The notes below the pieces were generated by a model, which worked only from the letters and a program-made list of their open reading frames with translations, was not told the DNA's origin and ran no database searches. From Sphingomonas sp. S-NIH.Pt15_0812 (lineage in GTDB: Bacteria > Pseudomonadota > Alphaproteobacteria > Sphingomonadales > Sphingomonadaceae), in contig NZ_QLJH01000022.1 in the NCBI RefSeq assembly GCF_003951315.1, forward strand, positions 1 through 64,000: a stretch of 64,000 bases of DNA, written 5' to 3'. Below are positions 1 to 7,500 of the stretch, piece after piece (within the stretch, counting starts at the first letter, position 1; every line of letters begins with the position of its first letter). The position numbers and the translations under genes were made by a program.

Positions 1-523
1 GCCCGGCGAGGTGTTCGAGATCCGAAGCGAAGCCGATGCCCGGGGCGCTCGACCAATCGAACGTGGCTGGTGCATCTTCACGACCAGCGGGATAGCCGAA
101 AAGCGCATTGCCGACCGCATAGAACCAGGTTGGTCGGATGACCGGTCGCGGCTGCTCGCTGTCGTCGACGGTTGGATCATGATCATAGGCGGATACGACA
201 TGGTAGGAGACGGTCAGCAACTCGCCTGGCGCGGACCGAATGCGCCAGCGACCATCACCGTTCCTTTCAACAGTAGTCGCCCCCGCAAACTTCAGGTTGT
301 GCGCCCACTGCCAAAGTTTCCGCTCTCCTGCCCATCCATCAGGCCAGCCGAAGTTCGTCGTGCCCGAAGGATCGGCGTGGAAGCGAACCTGAACTCGCAA
401 TCCAGTAAGCGCACCGTCGGAAAGTTCAGGCGTGAGCGTAAATTGCACAGGTCTGCTTACTGGATCGGGCGGGGCGGCAGCGCCTAGGAGAACTAAAGAG
501 AGGCTTAGCAAATGCAGACGCAT
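1..523 (-). CDS. M61-type (glycyl aminopeptidase-like) peptidase, N-terminal part, cut by window edge
   Basis: This open frame starts with ATG at 523 and reads without a stop to the left window edge, giving 174 N-terminal residues. Residues 1-15 (MRLHLLSLSLVLLGA) look like a secretion signal. The rest resembles the beta-rich N-terminal domain of M61 metallopeptidases: a stretch with LLTVSYHVVSAYDHD and then a WFYAVGNALFGYP segment are typical of that region. The catalytic HExxH domain would lie outside the window, so activity cannot be judged. The product is probably periplasmic or secreted. It lies upstream of, and on the same strand as, nothing else visible; the next gene to its right is also on the minus strand, 147 bases away. 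The family call rests on recalled motif shape, so it is moderate. Confidence 0.6.
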   Translation of the reverse strand, partial: MRLHLLSLSLVLLGAAAPPDPVSRPVQFTLTPELSDGALTGLRVQVRFHADPSGTTNFGWPDGWAGERKLWQWAHNLKFAGATTVERNGDGRWRIRSAPGELLTVSYHVVSAYDHDPTVDDSEQPRPVIRPTWFYAVGNALFGYPAGREDAPATFDWSSAPGIGFASDLEHLAG

Positions 524-670
524 ATGGGCATCCTAGCGATCAATGAACGTCCGACAACCTGTCGAGCTCACCCAACTGGGAACGGCAAGCGAGACGGCTG
601 AAGGCATTCCCATTGGTGTGGTGCCTTGGAAATGTCGGGCTGTGGGATGTTCGGAGGCAGCCAGCGATGA

Positions 671-1618
671 TCAGGGTGTCTTCCCAAGTGGCATACGACG
701 ATCCCATGCCGCGCGCTGTTTCTCCTGCACAGCTAAAGGTGGAACATTGCTGGCCTTGCGAATGGCATCAGACAATAGGCCGCGTTGATACGGCTCCTGC
801 GTGAAATTCGTAGCCGGCCGGGTAAACTGCGTGCCGTAGACCTGCGGACGGCCGCTGTACTGAAGATAACGGTCGAGTGTCGCCGCTCCGATCCACGTCG
901 CGTCTGGGCGTCCGCGTGCAATGGCGATCATCGCCAGTGCGTGTGCCCTCATAAAGTCGTCGGGTTCATCACCATGCTGAAAGACAAACGCTGCATGATA
1001 GAAATCATCGCCGCTCGACAATTGCCCACTATCGAGCAGTGCTTGCGCCTGTTTTCGCCGGGAACGATCTGCGGCGGAGACGATCTTCCACTCAATGTGT
1101 GCCGGATCGAGGCGGTCGGCTTGATCTGCATTGAAGATGGCAGTCATGGCATCACTGGTCGATCGAACCATGTCAGGTATATACCCCCGATCAGGTTGCC
1201 ACGGACCCAACTCAGTTCGTGACGCTACCCGCGTCAATTGATAACGGGTCGAATTGAAGGCTGCCCAATGCATGCTGGCGTGGCCCGTGTCATCTACACG
1301 AACGGTGATATGATCCGGCGCGCCCCCAGGCCAAGGATTATCGAAAACAAGCTCGATGCCATCCTTGATATTATGCACCTCACGAGAACGCCGCACGGTA
1401 GTACCAGCTTTGATGTCGTTGAAATACTCGCCGTTGGTGTCGTACCCGCTTGGCTGCGTCCACGATCCAGTCCAACCATCCCGGCTGCGCGACACCTCGA
1501 AAAGCATTAGCGTAGAGCCTTGTGCGCGGAGCGCCCATATACCGGCAACCTCCGCTGCACACGTGGGTGCGGCAGCCACAATCACTCCCAAGAGGATAAC
1601 GTAAAATCGGATGATCAT
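671..1618 (-). CDS. Secreted protein with a DUF6624-like C-terminal domain
   Basis: A 315-residue protein. I chose the ATG at 1618 because it begins directly with a good signal peptide (MIIRFYVILLGVIVAAAPTC); a TTG 24 bases upstream would add eight residues before it. After the signal comes a beta-rich segment of about 120 residues. The C-terminal 130 residues contain a helical region and the string DRYLQYSGRPQVYGTQF, which matches the pattern I know from DUF6624 proteins (an R..G..Q.YGTQ signature after a helical hairpin). No catalytic function is known for that family. The protein is probably exported to the periplasm. Its neighbours give no functional link. The open reading frame, signal peptide and family-like motif support a real gene; the exact role is unknown. 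Confidence 0.65.
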   Translation of the reverse strand: MIIRFYVILLGVIVAAAPTCAAEVAGIWALRAQGSTLMLFEVSRSRDGWTGSWTQPSGYDTNGEYFNDIKAGTTVRRSREVHNIKDGIELVFDNPWPGGAPDHITVRVDDTGHASMHWAAFNSTRYQLTRVASRTELGPWQPDRGYIPDMVRSTSDAMTAIFNADQADRLDPAHIEWKIVSAADRSRRKQAQALLDSGQLSSGDDFYHAAFVFQHGDEPDDFMRAHALAMIAIARGRPDATWIGAATLDRYLQYSGRPQVYGTQFTRPATNFTQEPYQRGLLSDAIRKASNVPPLAVQEKQRAAWDRRMPLGKTP

Positions 1619-1642
1619 TTTCACAGGATAAATCTCGAACAA

Positions 1643-2021
1643 ATCACCAAGACCGTCAACATCGATGCATCACTGCTGTTTCGCTTTGGAAGGCTGCTGA
1701 ACGACCGCTTCCAGTATCCCGCGGTTCGTAAGCAACAACGACCGGAGACGGCGGGGAATGATTCGACGTCATTTTTCGGGAGCACAGTTTGCTCACTTCT
1801 GCATCAGGATCTGGGTGAGATCAGCCGCCCTGCTCCTTCACTGAGAAGACCCAAAATCGGTCATTCGCGGCGTCGGGTTGTTTATCCAAGTCCGGCCGCC
1901 CATTCATGTTGTGCGGAAGGCACTCAAGCGCGTTGAGCTTGTCTTCTGGCCATCACCACCTTTTCCAAAAACGATGGTGAAGCAGGGAACCCGAAAAGCG
2001 TGCACAATCGGTGCCGCTGCA
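1643..2021. other. Non-coding stretch
   Basis: No convincing gene was seen on either strand. Short open frames are present but lack recognisable protein motifs or ribosome binding sites. The stretch separates the secreted DUF6624-like gene from the amidase remnant. Confidence 0.4.
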
Positions 2022-2044
2022 CGCCCCCGGTATTTCCGGGGGCG
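2022..2044 (-). terminator. GC-rich hairpin downstream of the amidase remnant
   Basis: Perfect 9-bp stem CGCCCCCGG / CCGGGGGCG with a five-base loop, nine bases past the stop codon of the amidase remnant on the minus strand. There is no clear T tract on the minus strand, so it may be a terminator or only a transcript-stabilising hairpin. Confidence 0.45.
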
Positions 2045-2052
2045 CTTCACGC

Positions 2053-2371
2053 TCACAGGCTCGGATGTAGGTTCCGCACGGTGCTGGCGCCTTCGAGCAG
2101 CGATGCCACATGCAGAATGGTCGACTCCGCCAACCAGCTACCGACGATCTGCACGTTGATCGGTAGGCCTTCCTTGCTGGTGCCGAAGCGCATCGAGATG
2201 CCAGGCAGGCCGGTGACATTGAGCGGCACGGTCGCGCCTTGGAGGTACATCGCATCAACGGTCTGCCCATCGATCACGAACTGATCGACGCCATGCTTGT
2301 GCGCCGGGATTGGCAAGACATGTGTGATAAGCGCGTCGAAGCCGCGGAAGTATTCTGCATATGTGCTAATG
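2053..2371 (-). pseudogene. Amidase (amidase-signature family) remnant, C-terminal part only
   Basis: About 105 residues of a C-terminal amidase-signature enzyme remain, including FDALITHVLPIPAHKHG, a GATVPLNVTGLPGISM core and GLPINVQIVGSW near the end. These match the last quarter of AS-family amidases (the substrate-pocket end and the final helix LEGASTVRNLHPSL). The Ser-Ser-Lys catalytic triad lies in the missing N-terminal part, so the product cannot be active. The homology stops near 2371, exactly where IS5-family transposase sequence begins on the opposite strand. The simplest reading is an amidase gene broken by an insertion, with the 5' half later lost. Confidence 0.75.
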
Positions 2372-2717
2372 CTGACGCCGGGCAACGTCAGCGACGTGAA
2401 GGCCGCACCAGCCCTCCTCGAACGCGCTGGCGCATGCGCTATTTGCTCGGCGACAAAGGCTATGATGCCGACCGGCTGCGCCGCCTCGCCCGTGATGTGG
2501 GTGCCATCCCGGTTATCCTCGGCCGGCGGAACCGCAAGCGGGCAATCCGCTACGACAAGCAACGTTACGCCGGTCGCCACCTCATCGAGAATGCCTTCTG
2601 CCGCCTTAAGGATTTCCGCCGCGTGGCCACCCGCTATGACAAGCTTGCTGCCAACTTCCTCTCAGGCGTTGCCCTCGCCACCGCCTTGGCGTTCTGGCTC
2701 TGAATGAGTCTGGGCCC
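2372..2717 (+). mobile_element. IS5-family transposase remnant with a frameshift
   Basis: The C-terminal half of an IS5/IS427-type DDE transposase. LTPGNVSDVKAAPALLERAG is read from 2372, then the frame shifts by one base near 2431 and continues as MRYLLGDKGYDADRLRRLAR to a stop at 2703. The catalytic glutamate region (HLIENAFCRLKDFRRVATRY) is present; the first two catalytic aspartates lie in missing or disrupted sequence. A likely right terminal repeat, GAGTCTGGGCCC followed by TA, ends near 2717. No left end was found. The element is therefore 5'-truncated, frameshifted and dead. It abuts the amidase remnant. Confidence 0.8.
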
Positions 2718-2847
2718 TACGACATCGTTTGCGTTGAACGCCTTTTACTGTACACTCTGAACAAGGCGGCTGCTATCTCAGTCTGCTGGTCCCTTGTTAC
2801 GCCGGGTCAACAATCGGCAGCATTCGAGCGAAGAGAGTAGACCCTAG

Positions 2848-3792
2848 ATGACAAAGGCTTCCGATGAGTTCGAACAGTTGAACACGCGCATCTACGAGCT
2901 AATCTCTGAGGCAGGCGCTAGCGTTGAGTGGAACGCCCAAATTTCGGACCCCGACAGTCCGACAGAACTGCGTCAAATTGATGTTCTGATCACCACGCCG
3001 GACGGCAGAAGGATTAGCGTCGAATGCCGTGACCGCGACAAGCCGCAGACCGTTATGTGGATCGAGGAATTGGCCGGTCGAAAACTCAGCATGGGTCTCG
3101 ACGGCATGATCGCCGTTGCCAGGAAGGGGTTCACTTCCCTCGCAGCCAAGAAGGCCAAACGCTTCGGGATTGCGCTCTACGATCTCATCGCACTGTCGGA
3201 TGACGAGATCCGGTCATGGTCCGGGTCGGCAGAGGTCTCCGCGAGCTTCATCGTCTTTGATCAACTTTCGATCGTGGCGGCTCTTCCAATGGCGATTGCC
3301 CAAAGCCTCCCCCCTGAGGCCGCGTTCTCGCGCAATGGCGCGGATGGCCTAGGGGCCGTGATGGTGGACGTGCGTGAGACACTGAAGGACGTGCCATTTC
3401 CGTGGAGCAAGACCCTCACGCTAAATTTGAAAGATTATGTCATCGGAGGGCATCAGCCTTTGATGATAGCCTGTGCCGTCAACGCCCACTTAGTGCAAAT
3501 GTCCGCTACGTGCGACACGGTTCTCATGCACGATCACCCTGGGAAGCCGTCATTGCTCCGCGACACCAGCATCCAGCGTTTCGATCACTCGGTCCGGGAA
3601 CTAATTTCCAACGGGAACGACCTTTATTTGCAGATTGCTGTGGACAACATTCAGCAACCCGAAAATTCGATCCTGCACGAGATCAATGTACATGCTCCGA
3701 CAGTGTCTAACCTCAAGAAGTACGAGTTGGTAGGAGATCGCATGCTGAAGGCCGCAGTGACTTCTATCGACTTCGTCGTCACCGGAGTCTGA
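2848..3792 (+). CDS. PD-(D/E)XK nuclease-like protein (Mrr/type IV restriction-like N-terminal domain)
   Basis: A 314-residue protein starting at ATG 2848. Residues about 10-115 have the order expected of a Mrr-like restriction endonuclease fold: an N-terminal helix, then QIDVLIT (Asp near 45), then ISVECRDRD (Glu near 59, with Arg where the family usually has Lys) and a helical segment with IEELAGRK. A short strand IALYDLIALSDDEI follows. The C-terminal 180 residues are not recognised and may bind the target or a partner. The gene stands alone between two IS remnants, so a defence role is plausible but is inferred from fold and location only. Lys to Arg in the active-site motif may reduce or alter activity. 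An alternative is a non-catalytic DNA-binding relative. Confidence 0.6.
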   Translation: MTKASDEFEQLNTRIYELISEAGASVEWNAQISDPDSPTELRQIDVLITTPDGRRISVECRDRDKPQTVMWIEELAGRKLSMGLDGMIAVARKGFTSLAAKKAKRFGIALYDLIALSDDEIRSWSGSAEVSASFIVFDQLSIVAALPMAIAQSLPPEAAFSRNGADGLGAVMVDVRETLKDVPFPWSKTLTLNLKDYVIGGHQPLMIACAVNAHLVQMSATCDTVLMHDHPGKPSLLRDTSIQRFDHSVRELISNGNDLYLQIAVDNIQQPENSILHEINVHAPTVSNLKKYELVGDRMLKAAVTSIDFVVTGV

Positions 3793-3851
3793 GGTGTCTG
3801 ATGTTTCGTCGAAGCTGGCCACGCCCCTGCTCGGGGCAGGTTGAGCTGCTG

Positions 3852-4373
3852 CCGGTTTCCTGGACACCGAAATAAGGTGTTTTTGGAACCTGAGGATGGA
3901 GATGCAACGAGGGAAGTTCAGTCGTGAGTTCAAGCCCGAGGCGGTGAAGCTGGTCCGGGAACGCGGGGTGTCGGTGTCGCAAGCGGCACGCGATCTGGAC
4001 CTGCACAAGAATGTTCTGCGCAAGTGGGTGCGGGAGCAGGCGGCGGACCCGGGGTCGGCGTTTCCCAGGCATGGCGTGATGAAACCGGAGCAGCAGTAGA
4101 TTAAGCGGCTGTGCCGCAAGTTGACCAGGGTGAAGGCGGAGCGCGACATCCAAAAAAAGCGGAGGCCTACTTCGCCAAGGACTTGATATGAGGTTCGAGT
4201 TCATTGCGAAGCACCGAGAGATCTGGCCGGTGTCATGGATCTGCGAAGCGCTCGCTGTTTCGCGCAGCGGCTTTCACGCCTGGCTGGTTCGAGCACCCAG
4301 TGTCCGTGCTCGCAGCGACGAGGAGTTCAGTGCCAAGGTCCGCGCCAGCTTCATCTCCAGCTATCGGCCATAG
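3852..4373 (+). mobile_element. IS3-family element remnant (orfA with stop, orfB truncated)
   Basis: A likely left terminal repeat (CCGGTTTCCTGGACA) starts at 3852. The orfA frame begins at 3896 and encodes a helix-turn-helix protein (FKPEAVKLVRERGVSVSQAA, then LHKNVLRKWVREQ). It ends in a premature TAG at 4097 where the family normally has a glutamate codon. An A-rich slippery-like run follows near 4152. The orfB frame starts at 4188 (MRFEFIAKHREIWPVSWICE) and keeps only about 60 residues, ending before the DDE core. The element cannot make a transposase. Its right end is replaced by the tail of a different IS. Confidence 0.8.
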
Positions 4374-4375
4374 GT

Positions 4376-4540
4376 GACCGCGTGAAGTACCGCTGGCGCA
4401 ACCGCATCGAGCGGCTGTTCAACAAGCTCAAGAACTGGCGCCGCATCGCCACGCGCTACGACAAGACCGCCGAGTCCCACCTCGGCTTTGTCAACCTTGC
4501 CTCGGCACTGCTCTGGTTACCCTTTGTCCACGCAGCCTAG
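4376..4540 (+). mobile_element. Second IS5-family transposase tail
   Basis: About 54 C-terminal residues of an IS5-type transposase (KYRWRNRIERLFNKLKNW, then RRIATRYDKTAESHLGF and a hydrophobic end). The catalytic-glutamate helix (RIERLFN) is recognisable. It is fused directly after the broken IS3 orfB, with no start of its own. Its stop codon at 4538-4540 overlaps the stop of the NACHT-glycosyltransferase gene on the other strand. It differs from the remnant at 2372-2717, so two IS5-type elements contributed here. Confidence 0.75.
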
Positions 4541-7500
4541 AGCAAGGCGAGTTCGCTTGAGAATTTACGCGCAGTCGCCGCCCAACTGTATCGGGCGCTT
4601 AGTGATTGGCGGATCTGCCCTGCCCGTTCAAAGGCTGCTGCACGGTCAGTCATCACTAATTCAACTTTGGTTTTCCAGTCCGCTATGTTTGCGTCCATTG
4701 TCAGGGTGACGGGTGCGATGCACGGCTCGATGAGCGCTTCTGCGAGAAACCCAGTCTTGGTCTCCGCGTCAAGAAATTCGGCCAGACCGCTTTGCGCGGA
4801 CAGGATAACGGGTATCCCCGCGGCGAGGGCCTCTAATCCCGTCAGACCGAACCCTTCCGCCTTGGAAGGCATGACAAAAAGGACTGATCGCCCGAGCTCA
4901 ACTTGAAGCATGGTGGCATCGGTTGAATAGCCGAGGGGAGTTGCAAAGCTCCCATATTCGCTTCTGAAATCCTCAATCTCCGCGATTTCGTCGTCGGCGT
5001 GCTCCAAACTGAACCCACGAAGAAGGAGTTTTGGATCTTCGCCGATAGGCCATCTTCGTCCCTCAGTCACAGCCTTCAGGACTTCACAGGCCAATCGGAC
5101 TCCCTTCACACCGGCGTCTTCCATTCGGCCGATCATTAGGCATTGATTGACTTTGATCTCGTCTGGCTTCGGCCGAATTTTAAGCAGAGACTCGTTGAGC
5201 CCAGGAATAAAAGTGGTGATTTTCGGGCATCCAAATTCGACCTGGTCGAACATACGCCGGATGCGCGGCCCCACCGCGACCACAAGGTCGGATAACGACG
5301 CGAGCCTGATCTGGGCATCCGATTTTCTGTTGCCGGACAATATCGGGCGCGGAATGTCGCCGCGATTGCTCTTCATCCCCTCATTTTCCTGTGGGATTGT
5401 GTGAAGAAAATGAACATATTTTGAGTCGAACCGGGATGCGAGGGCGCGCCCGAACTGACCTGTGATGTGATCATGACCGATCACAACCTGAGGGGGCGTC
5501 GCGATGTGCCGCTCGTCGCACAGCAGGTAGGCGCTGCGCGGATCGATGCCTTCGGACGTCGGGCAGGCGATCAATGTGATCCCCATCGCTTTGGCTTCGT
5601 CAATCTCGAAGGTCGTTGCCGTTTGCACCAGACATGCGACACCGTGGCCTAAGGCCGCAAGAGCGACGCAGAGTTCCCGGTTTAGCGTCGAGATGCCGCC
5701 AGTCGCGGACGACCATTCGGTCGCGACCGCAAGGATGATGCGGCGATCCTTCTCGGGGAGTGGTCCCTCCGGCTCTGGCACCGGCGCTGCCAAGTCCAAC
5801 TCGACAGAAACATCGTCGGTGTCGTCCTGAAAGACCGGCTCCGAAGTGTCCGGCAAAACCGCATCAGGTGCTGCGCTCTGCCCCATCGCGCCAATGTGGA
5901 GGAGGATGTCAGCCGGGTCCGGCCTTGTCGCTGTCCTTGCTCGAACATTGCGCCGCGCTTCGTTGATCCTCCAGCGCAGGGCCTCGCGATCGGCGGGGAT
6001 CGCCGTTGCAATCCGTTCAAGCTGCTCGAGAGCGGCGTTCGTCCCCATAGCGACCAAGCGGCCGATAATCATCGCGCGAAGGCGTTCAACGTGATCGGCC
6101 ACGCCTAGGACGCGCGCGCCGCTCTCGACCGGCGGCCGCTCCGGAAGCAGCTGGGCAAGATCGATATACCCTTGACCGAGCGAATAAGCATCAAGCAGGT
6201 CAAGCAGCGGCAGCTGATCGAATGCCGTCTCATCCGCAAGCGTATGCCAGATTTCGGTAGCTAAAGTGTCGTCCCGCCCGCGCAACTGGAGCAACAGCCC
6301 CCAGACTTTGAGCGAGCCGCGCAACACTAGCTCCGCTGCCGCGCGAGTAAGCGACGCCCTATCCGTGGGGGCGGAAACATCAATTTCAACGGGAGCACGC
6401 TCAAGCGCGGTCGTAACCTCGCCGACCGCCGCGGCGACCCCCATGCGGACCAAGAAGGAGAAGATCTCGGAGGCTGCACTGTCCCCGCGAAGGTTGGGAT
6501 CAGTGCGCAGTTGCTCAAGCAGCTTCACGACGGCGGGTGACAGGATGCCTTCGAGCAGTTCGAAGATACGGGGGGTCAGCCCACGCGATCGCTCGCCCAG
6601 CGCGATGTCTCGAACTGCGCCCAAGACCGCGTCTGGAGCGCGCCGATAGGCTTCCTCCACCAGCTTGCACTGGGCTTCTCCGGTTTCGTGAAAGGCATTG
6701 TCGAAGAAGCCGAGAAGGGCGGGCGCCCATGCGGCCCAGGTTTCGGCAGGCAGCGCTGACAGCTGTTCGGGGGCCGTGTCGTGCATGAGGCTGAGCGCGC
6801 GCACGCCCGCATTAGCCGCCCGATTGCTAGTGTCGGATCCGAGCCAGCTCGTATCGGCGAGCGGGGCTCGGGTTAGATAGATGGGCGCTGTGGCGACGAT
6901 GCGTTCGCGCGTTACGCCATCGAGCAGTTTCCAGCCCGGCGTCGCGTCAAGATCCGATCGGAACTCGAAGTCGGACCGATAGCCCGATGCGTCGCGCATG
7001 AGGTCGTAATTGACCCGCCACCAAAGATCGGGTTCCCCGGCCTCTATGCGATTGAGCAACGTGGTGATGTCCTCACGCCAGCGCGCCTCGGCTTCGGCGG
7101 AGCCTTCGCGTTCTGCCTCGCGTTCGCGGGCGCGCATGGCTTCCTCGCGCATGCGGTCAGCTTGTTCAGACGGCCATTCGACACTGTAGCGTCGCTTGAG
7201 CAAAACATGCAGCTCGGACTCGTGTGCCGCCACCTCCCAGACAGCCGTCAATTCGTTGATCGGAGACCGGTCGCACAGGAAGACGATGATTTGCGCGAGG
7301 GCTGTTCGAACCGCGCTGCTCTCGACCCCAGGCAACGCAACGAGGTAGTCGTCGAGGTCGTCGAGGCTTACGAGATCAGACAGAAAGTAGAGGATCGTGC
7401 TGGTCGTGCGCGCCGGATCAGCGCTGCGGCTGATCGTGTCGATGACCAGAGTTGATCGGGCATGAGGTTCTGGCGACCAACCCCTATCGTCGTCGCGGCC

